Assembly: GCA_963848825.1 (NCBI GenBank)
Contig: CAWKFA010000010.1
Coordinates: 378,343 to 442,342 of the forward strand
Direction of reading: 5' to 3'
DNA length: 64,000 bases
Source of the DNA: CAVVSQ01 sp963848825
Lineage (GTDB): Bacteria > Planctomycetota > Planctomycetia > Gemmatales > Gemmataceae
Part shown: positions 50,897 to 60,964 of the stretch, piece after piece
Layout of the letters: the number at the start of each line of letters is the position of its first letter
Numbering within the stretch: position 1 is the first letter of the stretch
The notes under the pieces: model-generated
Databases searched by the model: none
The model's input: only the letters and a program-made list of their open reading frames with translations
What the model was told of the DNA's origin: nothing
Position numbers and translations under genes: made by a program

Positions 50897-52051
50897 ATGG
50901 CCCTGCGCAGCGCCGTTCTGGCGATAATCCTTCTGGTCGCTCCCACCCTTGCCCTTGGGCAATCACCTCCATGGTCCCTGCCCTTGATCGATCTGGACGG
51001 TAGGGTGGATCACCAAGTAGTAGTCGATCGTGAGAAGGGACAATATCTTGGCCATCCCACGACGCTTCTCCTTGAGGACGGCAAAACCATCCTGTGCGTC
51101 TATCCGAAAGGACACGGGCGCGGCCCCATTGTTTATAAACGCAGCGCCGATGGCGGCAAAACCTGGTCGGCTCGGTTGCCCACGCCCAAAAGTTGGGAAA
51201 CGTCTCTTGAAACGCCAACGCTTCATCGAGTCGTTGACGCGTCCGGCAAGAAGAGGATCATTCTCTTCAGCGGTCTCTATCCCGTGCGTATGGCCATCAG
51301 TGAAGATGACGGCAATTCCTGGTCCGAGCTCAGGGCCGTCGGCAACTGGGGCGGTGTCGTCACCATGGCCTCCGTCATCGAACTCAAGAGCGGGCCAGGT
51401 CACTACGTCGCCTTATTTCACGACGATGGGCGCTTTTTCCAAAGCGGCGGCGCCGCGACCGGCGTTTTCACGCTCTACCAGACGATTTCCAGGGATGGCG
51501 GACTTACCTCGGCGCAACCGCAAGCAATTTATCAGTCGTCCAAAGTCCATCTCTGCGAACCCGGAGCGCTGCGCTCCCCCGATGGCAAGCAAATCGCGGT
51601 GCTGTTGCGGGAAAACCGCCGCGTAAAAAACGCCCACGTGATCTTTTCTGCCGACGAGTCCCAAACATGGACCGAGCCGCGCGAGCTCCCCCTCGCGCTG
51701 ACCGGTGATCGCCATGTCGCAAAGTATGGTCCGGATGGACGGCTGTTTATTTCCTTCCGCGATGTGCTGCCCAAAGGAACGTTCAGTCCCACAGCCGGCG
51801 ACTGGGCCGGCTGGGTCGGCACCTATGAAGACATCGTCCAGAACCGCGAGGGTCAGTATCGAGTCCGCCTCAAGAAAAACCACAAGGCCAATGACTGCGC
51901 CTACCCCGGCGTCGAACTGTTGCCGGACGGGACCTTTGTAACAACAACGTACGGCCACTGGGTCGCGAAAGAATCCCCATACATCCTGAGCGTGCGCTTT
52001 TCACTGGCTGAACTGGACGGGCTTGCCAGGCGGCTTTTGGAGAGAAAGTAG
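50897..52051 (+). CDS. Secreted sialidase-like (BNR/Asp-box) protein
   Basis: About 384 residues; ATG 50897 is preferred over the GTG at 50882. A signal peptide (MALRSAVLAIILLVAPTLAL) leads to a six-bladed sialidase-type propeller. Asp-boxes are seen as KRSADGGKTWSARLP, ISEDDGNSWSELRAV and FSADESQTWTEPREL. A substrate-pocket candidate lies in GHPTTLLLEDGKTI, and a late YPGVELLPDGTFVTTTYGHW matches planctomycete exo-alpha-sialidase family members. Whether it cleaves sialic acid is not shown; many planctomycete members act on other glycans. It follows the DUF2752 gene by 20 bp, so cotranscription is likely. Confidence 0.9.
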   Translation: MALRSAVLAIILLVAPTLALGQSPPWSLPLIDLDGRVDHQVVVDREKGQYLGHPTTLLLEDGKTILCVYPKGHGRGPIVYKRSADGGKTWSARLPTPKSWETSLETPTLHRVVDASGKKRIILFSGLYPVRMAISEDDGNSWSELRAVGNWGGVVTMASVIELKSGPGHYVALFHDDGRFFQSGGAATGVFTLYQTISRDGGLTSAQPQAIYQSSKVHLCEPGALRSPDGKQIAVLLRENRRVKNAHVIFSADESQTWTEPRELPLALTGDRHVAKYGPDGRLFISFRDVLPKGTFSPTAGDWAGWVGTYEDIVQNREGQYRVRLKKNHKANDCAYPGVELLPDGTFVTTTYGHWVAKESPYILSVRFSLAELDGLARRLLERK

Positions 52052-52131
52052 GGTGCCGGCGTGCGTTGGGATGACGTTTGCATCGACGGCCATTGGCAAG
52101 TCGAAAGCTAAATCACCGATCTGGTGTTCCA

Positions 52132-54303
52132 ATGAGTTTTCGAAAAGTCCGACGTTTGCGTTTGAACTGCTCCTCAACTCTTGCATTCGTGATCGTACTT
52201 GGGGTTGGCCAGCCTGCGCGCACAGGATTGGCCGCAGTGGCGAGGTCCGCTGGGGCAAGGAATCACGTTTGCCAGAAACTTGCCTCCCTCGGCGGAATCG
52301 ACTTCTTTAAAAGTGCTCTGGAAGACGCCTATTCCGGGCGAAGGATGTTCATCCCCAATAGTCAGCCAGGGACGTGTTTATCTAACCACGGCTTATGAGG
52401 GAGCGCAACGACATGCGTGGGACCGGCCGACTTTTTGGGCGACCGTCATTCTCTCGTGTTGTGTGGTTGGACTGACCCTTACGCAGATTCCGAGGGCATG
52501 CCGATTCTTCTCCGCTCGACCTGTCCTGATTGGGGTGCTCGGCATTTGGACGATAACTGTTGTTGGGCTGACCACCGTCGTGTTGGCCGAACCGCGTTGG
52601 TTTTGGCAATTTGCCGACCCCTGGACTGGCACAAAAGTTGTGAATGCGGAGCTTCCCTGGGTTGAGTCGTTGAACCTGAGGCCGGTGATCGCGTTCTTGT
52701 ACGGGTCTTTAGCGCTGATTTTCATCGGGCTGACAGATTATGGTCGTGTGAAAGTCGATTCCCCGGTCACTCCCCCGTTATTGACGTGCTGGCTCACCAT
52801 TTTGACGCTGGCCGTTACGGTGAGCTGCTGCACTACCTTGGGACTTATCAGCTGCTGGCCAAATTGGTTCTTTCCGGCCAGTCACCGGTGGTTGGTCTGG
52901 CTTGTCACTGGTGGCCTGGGTCTTTTCGCTCTTGCAGGGAGCATCGGCTGGCTTCGTCAGGGCGGAAAAATGAGTCTGCTCCTGACCGGCGTAGGATTCG
53001 CGTTAGCCGGGTGGCTTTTCCACGGCACGCCCAGCGACGAATTCGGCAATCCGCTCAGCCTACTAAATCGGATCGCGTATCTTTTCCCTGCGCTCATGCT
53101 TTTCGCCCTTCACGCATGGGTATTCATCCTGCCGAATGGAAGAACGAAGAACGGAGAAAGAGGGAGAGCAGCGGCAGCGATGTACTCCTTCCTCTGTCTT
53201 CTGGTAGCGATGCTGGGTGGCATCGTGTTTGTCCGGTCGAATTATCTTCAGGCCCAGTCGGGAGTGGTGCGAGCGGTCCTGTGCCTCGACGCGCAGAGCG
53301 GCCAGGTACTCTGGAATACCCCGATTTTCGTCACCGCGGCGGAGCCAAGGCACTCGCTCAACAGCCTGGCCACGCCGACACCCGCATGCGATGGAGAGCG
53401 TGTCTATGCTTATTTCGGCAGCGGACTGGCGGCGCTCAGCAAGAACGGCCAGCTTCTCTGGCTCAAACGCGACGCCGATTTTGCCAGCTTCATTCGTTAT
53501 GGCGCCGGCTCCTCGGTGGCGTTGGCTGGGGATAAGATCGTCATATATCGGGATAGCGAATTCGTGGGTCACGGCGACCATTTGGACGACGACATCCAGA
53601 ACCAAACAATGAGAAAGCCGTCGGCCCTGACGGCCCTGGACAAGATTACCGGCGCGGAGGATTGGAGCATAACGCCACCGTTTTCGCACGACTCGTACAT
53701 GACGCCTCTTGTCAGGCCGTGCGAGGATCAGCTCGAAGTGATTATCGCCACCTGGAAAACACTCGCGGGTTTCTCTGTGAGGGACGGGTCCTTGCGCTGG
53801 ACCTGTTCCTACCCCATGCAACAAATTGTGCCGAGCCTGGCCGCCAACGGCGATTGCTTGTTCGTCACAGGCGGGAACCATTTGCCCTGCCCCATGATGG
53901 CTGTACGAGCACCTTCCCTGGCATCCAAGGAGCCGGCAACTGCGCAAACGATCTGGTTCAATCGCGTGACGGGCGGCAATATTGTTTCACCGGTTTGCTG
54001 GGACGGACTGGTTTTCTCCATTTCGCACGTTGGCGTCTTGATTTGCCAAGATGCTGAGTCCGGGTCCATCCACTGGACGAAGCGCTCGGTCGGCGATTCC
54101 TCGCCTCGCTTGTTGCCGGAGACGGCAAGCTCTACGCACTGGATCAGGAGGGGATTCTGCACGTCCTCGCCGCCAACAAGACAGGTTCCGTGCTGGCGAC
54201 CCATTCGTTTCTCGAAAACTGCTCGGCCACACCAGCCATTGTCGCGAACGCGCTTTTCGTGCGTACTTCCGGCCACCTCTATTCCCTCGGCAGCGGCGAA
54301 TAG
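52132..54303 (+). CDS. Membrane protein with PQQ-like propeller, frameshifted twice
   Basis: About 724 residues. A basic signal segment (MSFRKVRRLRLNCSSTLAFV) runs to a frame break at a GGGG run near 52203, which joins it to RAQDWPQWRGPLGQGITFAR, the start typical of planctomycete PQQ proteins. A first propeller segment is interrupted by about seven transmembrane helices (FWATVILSCCVVGLTLTQI, FLYGSLALIFIGLTDYG, WLTILTLAVTVSCCTTLGLI, others). The propeller then resumes (LCLDAQSGQVLWNTPIF, LSKNGQLLWLKRDADF, LTALDKITGAEDWSITP). A second break near 54090 restores GDGKLYALDQEGILHVLAAN and the end LYSLGSGE. It resembles the membrane PQQ protein of the 26-33 kb operon in layout, not clearly in sequence. 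Confidence 0.8.
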
Positions 54304-54513
54304 GATTGGTTCCCGCCGCCAGTGGCCTGGTCACTCGTTAGGCATAAACACTGCCCGGCACCAAACCAGCGGCCCATCAAGAAGATTTATCGTGACGCAA
54401 ATGGCATTGGTGGTTAGACTCACACCCAAGCGCCTGAAAGCAGCAAGAATGCACGATGTGCCGTGTGCGGCACGCCCAGAATGTCCACTACCTGATGCTT
54501 AAAGGGGTAGCCC

Positions 54514-55768
54514 ATGGTCACCCGTAAACTCCGCGTCGCCGCCCTGCTTCTACTGGCCTCGACCTACGTGGTCTGGGCTTGGCCAACCTCGGCGCAGCAG
54601 GTGGGGCCGCAAGTCGAAAAACCAGCCGCTCCAGCCAAAAAAGACGCCGCAAACGACAAGACCATCCGCGCTCTCATCCTTCAGCTTGGAGATGACTCAT
54701 TTGACATGCGCGAGGCGGCCTTTAACCGCCTGACTGCCATCGGCGAGGCGGCACGGGGTCTCCTGGAGAAAGCTGCCAAAGACAGTACGGATTTTGAAAC
54801 GCGCAGCCCGTGCGCGTGAGCTGATCGAGGCGTTTAATAAGGGAATGTTCGCGCAGGTGCGAAGTATGGCGCGGCCACACGAAGGTCCCGCCATGCCCTA
54901 TAGTTCGCGCGTGGTTGTCACGCCCGACGGGCGCCGCGCGATCTCGGTCGGCAGAGACACTCTACGGGGCTGGGACCTGAGCACTGGCAAGCAGGTCGTG
55001 GAATTTCAACCATGGCAAGGTATGGGCTGCTGGGGGTTCGCACTCTCCCGCGACGGCACCCGAGTGATCACGGGGACGCATAACAAGACCGTGGATATAT
55101 TCGATGCCATGACGGGCAAAAGACTGCAGTCGTTTGAAGGCCATGCCGGTGCGGTTTGGGGTGTCGCTTTTACGGCCGATGGCAAACAGGCGCTATCGGG
55201 AGGAGATGAAAGAATCTTTCGCGTTTGGGACGTGGCTTCCGGTCAAGAGGTCCGCCGTTTCGAGACGGCCAGCCAACCAATACGCTCCCTGGTTCTCTCC
55301 CCCGATGGCAAGCTTGTGGCGGCTGGCCATTTTGGCGGGGTCAACCAGCCGGGCACGGTTCGCATCTGGGATTTTGAAAAGGGAGAGCAAGTCCACGCCT
55401 TGCAAGGCCACAAAAAGGAGGTCGCCAGTGTCGCCTTCTCTCCCGACGGCAAGACTCTTGCGTCCACCAGCTTCGATTCGACAATTCGGCTTTGGGACGT
55501 CGTCACAGGTAAGGAAATCAAGCGTTTCGAAGGCCACACCGCCCGCGTCGAATACGTCGCCTTCACGCCAGACGGCAAACGCATCGTTTCTTGCGGCAAC
55601 ATGCAAGATCCCACCTTGAAGTTGTGGGACGTGGCCAGCGGCCAACAACTCCTGGAAGCCGAACGGGTGAAGGAAGGCTACCACTGCGTCACCGTTCTGC
55701 CCGATGGGCGGCACTGCGTGACGGCAGGGCGCGATGGCATGATCAGGCTGTGGGAGTGGAAGAAATAG
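54514..55768 (+). CDS. Secreted WD40-repeat protein with N-terminal HEAT-like segment, frameshifted
   Basis: About 418 residues. A signal peptide (VAALLLLASTYVVWAW) and a short HEAT-like helical region (ILQLGDDSFDMREAAFNRLT AIGEAARGLLEK) are followed, after a one-base deletion near 54801, by RAARARELIEAFNKG. Seven WD40 blades come next, for example VRIWDFEKGEQVHALQGHKK, IRLWDVVTGKEIKRFEGHTA and LKLWDVASGQQLLEAERVKE. In planctomycetes such proteins are typically exported scaffolds; partner unknown. The HEAT-like element matches one in the lipoprotein encoded convergently just downstream, hinting at a common module. Confidence 0.88.
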
Positions 55769-55891
55769 GGGTCAGAACATACCTCGCTAAAACATCTGGG
55801 GGCGATTCAGTTCCAACTTTCGGTCAATGGCGTGGTCGATGGGACCGGCATACATCGCGCGATCGAGAGTATCTTTCTGTTCGTGGCAAAG

Positions 55892-56995
55892 TCAATCTTG
55901 TGCTGATTTTGCCAAACGGCAAACCTCCGTGATTTGTTGAGCCAGACGGCGTTTTTTGGCCCAGTGCTCGTCCACCCCAGTCACGTCGGGCGCTTGCTCG
56001 ATGGCCGAAATCGCTTGGCCAACGTAAATATTCCCGTCGTTCTTTGCGAGAATGCGTATGTCGGGCAAGATTTTGGCAGCAAGCTTGCCGAGACGTTTGC
56101 ACGCCATGACGGCAAGTTCCTGAACTTGTACTCGGTCGTCTTTAAGCATTTCCACCAGGACAGGAAGCGTCGTATCGGAATGCTCTGCCCAGTTACTGAT
56201 CTGTTCGGCGGCCCGCCAACTTGCTGCGAAGTCTCCACTTCGCCAGTTTTCTTGTTCCTTGTCAAGCAGGTCGTTCCAGGAGACCAGAGTAACGCCCTTG
56301 GGAAACCTCAGGCGTGATAAATGAATCGATTGCAAGCGGATTAGCAATTGCTGGATCCGGACTCGCTGTTCAAGGTTCTGGAATTGCGCCTGGCGCAGGG
56401 CCGGAAGAGCTGTCTCACCAAGGTCTGCAATCGCTTGAAAGGCACGCTGGCGAACCGAGAATCGGTCGTCACCCAGCTCCCTTATCCACAAAGCCATGCG
56501 CAGATCGAACGCGCGATTCGGGTCCCCACGGGCAACAAATACAGTCATGACTGCAAAATCGGATTTTTCAGTAACTTTGCCGTCGCCTTGCGGAAAAATG
56601 ATGCGATTCACCAAATGAATCTGCCAATCACAAGAAAAGGTAGTCTTTGCGTCGCGAGAATGGGTCTGGCCTGGTCCGGGGAAAAATCTGATTTCCTTGC
56701 GTGTAAACGGTAGTTCCGCAAACGCGGCCATAGCGTCGTTAGCAGCGTCCGCGTCTCCGCCGCAGGCGATAAATTCTTCGGCATGATAAATTCCAAAGCC
56801 GGACCAGGATTTCCGTAGTAAATACCGCCTGCCCGGATGAAAACGGAATGCGTCTATCGGATTGCTCGCCGACTTGTCGAACGGTGGGAGTGCAGGACCG
56901 TACTCTTCATGCTCGCGTTTCATGTACGCAGCGGTTGCACATGACGCGAGCAGGAGCGCTATCGCGACAGCCACCACGACTGGGATTGCTTTCAT
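55892..56995 (-). CDS. HEAT-repeat-like lipoprotein
   Basis: About 367 residues. MKAIPVVVAVAIALLLASC is a lipoprotein signal with lipobox LASC; starts further upstream (57028, 57013) would add a charged extension, so 56995 is preferred. The first 150 mature residues are of unknown type (PIDAFRFHPGRRYLLRKSW). The remainder is helical HEAT-like: WIRELGDDRFSVRQRAFQAI ADLGETALPALRQ, and EMLKDDRVQVQELAVMACKR LGKLAAKILPDIR. The motif ELGDD-RFSVRQ-AF is shared with the neighbouring WD40 protein. Single frame, complete. Function unknown. Confidence 0.8.
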   Translation of the reverse strand: MKAIPVVVAVAIALLLASCATAAYMKREHEEYGPALPPFDKSASNPIDAFRFHPGRRYLLRKSWSGFGIYHAEEFIACGGDADAANDAMAAFAELPFTRKEIRFFPGPGQTHSRDAKTTFSCDWQIHLVNRIIFPQGDGKVTEKSDFAVMTVFVARGDPNRAFDLRMALWIRELGDDRFSVRQRAFQAIADLGETALPALRQAQFQNLEQRVRIQQLLIRLQSIHLSRLRFPKGVTLVSWNDLLDKEQENWRSGDFAASWRAAEQISNWAEHSDTTLPVLVEMLKDDRVQVQELAVMACKRLGKLAAKILPDIRILAKNDGNIYVGQAISAIEQAPDVTGVDEHWAKKRRLAQQITEVCRLAKSAQD

Positions 56996-57153
56996 CACGA
57001 CTTTCTCTGCTTCCATTGAGCCATCCATTGGTTACACTGGGCCGTTGATTTAGAACACGCGGCGCTTTTAGTTTTTAACGACGCCGGTGTCGTGTATTGG
57101 AAGCAAACGACAGGCTCCCGTCAAGGCAGGTTGAAGGGGGATCAGCAAAGCAT

Positions 57154-57460
57154 TTATAAAGTAGGGGCACGTTGCACGGAACGAAAAAAAATGCTGTCAT
57201 ATATCCATTGCATGGTCAACCCGGTAATAAGCACAAGGCTGGCCAACTGATAGAACGTCAGACCGTGCCAATATGCGGGTTCCGGTCGGATGTATTCGGT
57301 GAGAAAGCGAAATACGCCGTACGCGATCAGGTAAAGTTTCAGATGCTGGCGGCGCAGTACCTCGTGGCGCAGCGGTTGCCACAAGACAATGGCCATACCA
57401 AGGTGGAAAAGGCATTCGTAGATTGACGTTGGATGGCGGCGAACGTGGTCGCCGAAATTC
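57154..57460 (-). pseudogene. lgt: Prolipoprotein diacylglyceryl transferase fragment (C-terminal part)
   Basis: The C-terminal third of an Lgt-like membrane enzyme, which transfers diacylglycerol to lipoprotein cysteines. The recognisable part runs from WNFGDHVRRHPTSIYECLFH (the Lgt HPT-x-x-YE motif) through MAIVLWQPLRHEVLRRQHLK and YGVFRFLTEYIRPEPAYWHG to a last hydrophobic helix and a stop at 57154. Nothing upstream encodes the N-terminal half with the catalytic Arg/HGG region, so this is a remnant or the end of a fragmented gene. The boundary on the right is approximate. Confidence 0.7.
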
Positions 57461-57627
57461 CAGGCGCAACGCCTGCCGCTTACGTTTAAGGTTGTACCAG
57501 AACGGCAATGATTTCGCTACCGCCGGCTTATGAACCCCGATAATCCCATTGCGGAAAGCACCTACGTCAACTAGCATGCACCCTCGAATCACCCCGTCAG
57601 ATCCCATTGTTGGCCACGGAGGTCCCC

Positions 57628-58539
57628 ATGAAAAGGAAATCTATTCTGATTTCATTGGCAGTCGTCTCTCTTGTTTACGTTTTGGCCAGACAGGTCGAAT
57701 GTCAAGAAAACTCTCCCCGCCCGAATGTGGAGAAAATTATCCCTTCCCCGAGCCCGCCGGAGCATCCTCTACCGCCACCGCCTCCGACTCCGCCTGGTTT
57801 GGTACCGACTCCTCAGCCTGGTGGACCCTGGGAGCCGCCATCCCGACTTGTCGACGTAATTCCGGTCGCCCCGAAAAATATGCGCAGCATCTGGTCAATC
57901 CAAATCGAGCAGGTTGAGGGCAAGGAAATCATCCGAGCTACTATCGGCAAAATGAAAGGGATTAAGATTACCTGTGATCAGGTTGATTTGCGAACGCAAA
58001 ACGGCCTTTTCTTGGCATCAGGCCAGGTGGCAATTTCCGGAGAAAGCTTCGAATGCCTTTGCGAGAGACTCACGATTCATCTGCACGAGGATCGCCTTAT
58101 GCTCGACGGCAAGGCCCAGGTTAAACTGTTGGGTCAGAAGGCCGACCAGGCGGGAAAAGCCCTCCTTGAACTGTCGGGCCCGCAGTTGTCTGTGCGCTGG
58201 CCCGACTTGCAGGTAAAAGGTGACTCGGCCCCAAACCGCGCAGGGGAACAACCCCCAGCCCAGGGCCAAACTGACCCTACGTCCAGGGAGATCAATTACC
58301 CGCCGCAGTGGACTCAGAACGGAGTTTTGCGACGCGTTGCCACCAACCGAGACGGACAACAAGCCTACATGTTGGAGGATTTCAATGGAAAGCCACTACT
58401 CCATGTCGTCTGTGCCCCGGGGTTCACCTTGCGGGAATTCGTCGGCCGTGACGTCGCGTTGTATGGCTCGATCAGTTACACCACAGAAGAGTTAATACGC
58501 AGTCGTGTCATGACCGCCACAGCCGTAGCACAATACTGA
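57628..58539 (+). CDS. Secreted protein with OstA/LptA-like domain
   Basis: About 303 residues; start at 57628 (MKRKSILISLAVVSLVYVLA, signal peptide) with GGAGG just upstream, in preference to 57607. A Pro-rich linker (PPEHPLPPPPPTPPGLVP) is followed by a beta-rich domain resembling OstA/LptA: KGIKITCDQVDLRTQNGLFL, SGQVAISGESFECLCERLTI and EDRLMLDGKAQVKLL. That fold carries lipopolysaccharide across the periplasm. The C-terminal 80 residues (VLRRVATNRDGQQAYMLEDF, VGRDVALYGSISYTTEELIR) form a small SH3/OB-like domain seen in other planctomycete secreted proteins. Role in envelope transport is an inference. Confidence 0.7.
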   Translation: MKRKSILISLAVVSLVYVLARQVECQENSPRPNVEKIIPSPSPPEHPLPPPPPTPPGLVPTPQPGGPWEPPSRLVDVIPVAPKNMRSIWSIQIEQVEGKEIIRATIGKMKGIKITCDQVDLRTQNGLFLASGQVAISGESFECLCERLTIHLHEDRLMLDGKAQVKLLGQKADQAGKALLELSGPQLSVRWPDLQVKGDSAPNRAGEQPPAQGQTDPTSREINYPPQWTQNGVLRRVATNRDGQQAYMLEDFNGKPLLHVVCAPGFTLREFVGRDVALYGSISYTTEELIRSRVMTATAVAQY

Positions 58540-58589
58540 TTAATGCCCGTTCATCGTGCTAGGTAGGACCCTAAATCGATGCCGTGTGT

Positions 58590-58613
58590 GGACGCAACCC
58601 GGAGGTTGCGTCC
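58590..58613. repeat. Perfect hairpin after the OstA-like gene
   Basis: GGACGCAACC-CGGA-GGTTGCGTCC, a perfect 10-bp stem with a 4-nt loop, 51 bp after the stop of the OstA-like gene and followed by TAAAAAT. It lacks a T run on plus; it may be an imperfect terminator or a REP unit. The rest of the 297-bp gap 58540-58836 shows nothing else recognised. Confidence 0.5.
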
Positions 58614-58836
58614 TAAAAATGCCAGGTTACGACGCCGTACCGACATTAGCTTCCACACTCCGAAGCGTCCAGCAATGACCAACCTGCATCGGAATCACCA
58701 GATGCACACCACGTCATCGCCGGGCTAGAATAAGGCACGTGGCGTGGAACCCGCGACGCCCGCCACGCCGGGTATCGGCCTTTGACGCGTCGCTGTTCGA
58801 CACTCGTGCGCTGTAATTACGCGGAGGGAATAAGAC

Positions 58837-59259
58837 ATGGGAGCCATTGCAGAAGGGATTGTGGCTTATGCGCAGCCACTCCTCGATCAGACTGATGGTT
58901 CAGTGGAGCAGCTGAACAAGGCGATGACAATTAGCCAGCTCTGCTGGAATCTCGCGTTGCTGTCGGAAGATGGTCGGGATCAGATGCTCAGCGAAATGCG
59001 GCCGAGCCTCGTCATGGATGAAAAACAGTTCGAAGAATTCCGGCGTTCCATCGTCGACCCCATGATCCAACGACACCTGGAGATGTTCCCAATAATGCAC
59101 CGGCGGGGTTCGATTACTGCCTGGCCAAGCGACCCCTCGCCGCAGGCGCACTCGAGGGCGACGGGCAGCGACGCCTATCCTGGAACCGATCCGTACGCAC
59201 TGTGTCCCTGTAAGAGCGGCCGAAAGTACAAGTTTTGTTGCAGAAGGAAAGGCCACTGA
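58837..59259 (+). CDS. SEC-C motif protein
   Basis: 140 residues. The N-terminal 100 residues are helical (MGAIAEGIVAYAQPLLDQTD, LNKAMTISQLCWNLALLSED) and of unknown family. The C-terminus is a SEC-C zinc-binding motif: DPYALCPCKSGRKYKFCCRR. This motif, first seen at the end of SecA, is widely attached to unrelated domains. GGAGGG is 11 nt before the start. Its neighbour is convergent. Confidence 0.88.
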   Translation: MGAIAEGIVAYAQPLLDQTDGSVEQLNKAMTISQLCWNLALLSEDGRDQMLSEMRPSLVMDEKQFEEFRRSIVDPMIQRHLEMFPIMHRRGSITAWPSDPSPQAHSRATGSDAYPGTDPYALCPCKSGRKYKFCCRRKGH

Positions 59260-59382
59260 TTCTCGTCGAATCGTTGCAGCTGCGATCTGCCGCTCGAGCA
59301 CCGCAACATTGCCAGCACTGGCAAAGCGTACCTACCCGGCAGGCGTCATCGTGATTGCGACAACGCCGTATGAAGTCATGTG

Positions 59383-60741
59383 TCAACGGGCTGTTATGCA
59401 GAACAGATGCTCGTCGCCGCGCAGCAGTAAGCGGCCATTGGAGACCACCGGAGAGGCAATGATTCGTTCGCCCATCGGAATCTCGTTTAATAGTTCGAAT
59501 TTATCGTCCACCCGCGCGACAAATACGACGCCATCTTCTCGGGCGGCGTACAAGATGCCGCCGGCGATCGTGGGTGATGCGTAGAAGGTGGCCCGGCTCT
59601 CAGGTAGCGATGCGCTCCAGATCGTCTTGCCCGTCAATGGATCCAGGCAGACGATGGTGCCTTTATGGCGAAGTAGGTAGATGCGACCCTTGTACTCGGT
59701 AAGCGAGGGCACAAATACCCCTACATCGTCGCGCTTCCATACGCGATGGGTGCTGGTCACATCGCCGTTGCCATCGAGACGAACGGCATGCACCTGGCTT
59801 TGGCCGCGCCGATCGTCACGGCCGACGGGCACGATGGCCAGGTTTCCGGAAATGACCGGCGACGCGATGGCCGGCCAGTTTGCCGTGCCACCGGGATTGA
59901 ATTGGTCGCATGTCCACAGTTCAGAACCATCGACGGCCGAGTGAGCCGTCAAGTGATCTGCCCCCCAGACCAGCAATGCCGGGCGGCCGTTGTGCTGGAA
60001 GAACACGGGAGTGGTGTAGGCATTATTATTCTCATTAGGCAGCTCAGCGTAATTGCGCTGCTGCCGCCAACGCATCGTTCCCGTCACCTTGTCGAACCCC
60101 GCGATCCAGGATTCTCCGGCGAGCATGCGCGTCAATATGACGTCGCTGTCCGTTACCACGGGAGAAGTCCCCTGGTCCCAAAAGAGCTTGTCGCGGCCGA
60201 ACTTGGCGGCAATATCGTTTATCCATCGGACAGACCCATCCAACTCGAGCGCGGCCAGGCGGCCAGAGCGAAAATAGACGAAGAGTCCCTTACCGTCCGT
60301 GACGGGAGAGGCGTTGCAGCTTGAGGCAAGAGTGCGGTGTTTTGCGTCGCTCTGGGCCCCAAGAGGAGTCCGCCAAAGCAACTTTCCCTGCATATCCAGG
60401 GCGAGGACCGTATCCTGTCCGTTATCGGGGCTGGTGAGGTAGATGCGTTCGTTCAAAAAGATCGGCGTAGAGGTACCTTTTCCCGGCAAGGCAAACTTCC
60501 AGGAAACGTCTTCAACCTTCCAGCTCGTCGGATAGCTTCCCGTAGCAACGCTGCCATTGCCCGCAGGCCCACGCCAATTGGGCCAATCGGCCCAGGTGAT
60601 ACCCTGCAAAAATCCGCTGGCACAAACCAGAAAGGCGAGGATCAGAAGGCTCTGCAAACACAGCGTCCTATACGCCGTGGAATGCCGATGGGTTTGCGGC
60701 ACCAACTTGCAAAAAGCAGCCGCTGCAAGGAGAAAGTGCAT
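59383..60741 (-). CDS. Secreted PQQ-like beta-propeller protein
   Basis: About 452 residues in a single frame. The start at 60741 (MHFLLAAAAFCKLVPQTHRH) places the hydrophobic signal (SLLILAFLVCASGFLQGITW) about 33 residues in; a later start would shorten it. The DWPNWRGPAGNGSVATG opening is characteristic of planctomycete PQQ-repeat (YVTN-like) proteins. Blades follow: ERIYLTSPDNGQDTVLALDM, RLAALELDGSVRWINDIAAK, AHSAVDGSELWTCDQFNPGG and TIVCLDPLTGKTIWSASLPE. It probably folds as an eight-bladed propeller in the periplasm or on the surface; no evidence of quinone binding. Confidence 0.9.
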   Translation of the reverse strand: MHFLLAAAAFCKLVPQTHRHSTAYRTLCLQSLLILAFLVCASGFLQGITWADWPNWRGPAGNGSVATGSYPTSWKVEDVSWKFALPGKGTSTPIFLNERIYLTSPDNGQDTVLALDMQGKLLWRTPLGAQSDAKHRTLASSCNASPVTDGKGLFVYFRSGRLAALELDGSVRWINDIAAKFGRDKLFWDQGTSPVVTDSDVILTRMLAGESWIAGFDKVTGTMRWRQQRNYAELPNENNNAYTTPVFFQHNGRPALLVWGADHLTAHSAVDGSELWTCDQFNPGGTANWPAIASPVISGNLAIVPVGRDDRRGQSQVHAVRLDGNGDVTSTHRVWKRDDVGVFVPSLTEYKGRIYLLRHKGTIVCLDPLTGKTIWSASLPESRATFYASPTIAGGILYAAREDGVVFVARVDDKFELLNEIPMGERIIASPVVSNGRLLLRGDEHLFCITAR

Positions 60742-60964
60742 GATCGGGGGACTCCTCGTTGTATCAAGTGAGAACCGACGGTTTTGAGTAAACAACGGAA
60801 ACGGACCCTTGCATTGTATTGCTCTGCCTACGTCCCGGTTTTCTCGCCGGGCACCAGCGAGGGGCGGGATGGTCCGGAGCAAGCGCACCTGGTAAGTTAC
60901 GCACAGGGCGTTTCGGCTAGAAGCAACCTCTGGGAGCTTTCACCACGGCAAAGGAGCGGGTGCG

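Noticed and set aside
57197..57607. 136-residue minus-strand frame starting MGSDGVIRGC
   Set aside because: It reads the lgt remnant in the wrong frame; the Lgt motifs are in the neighbouring frame.
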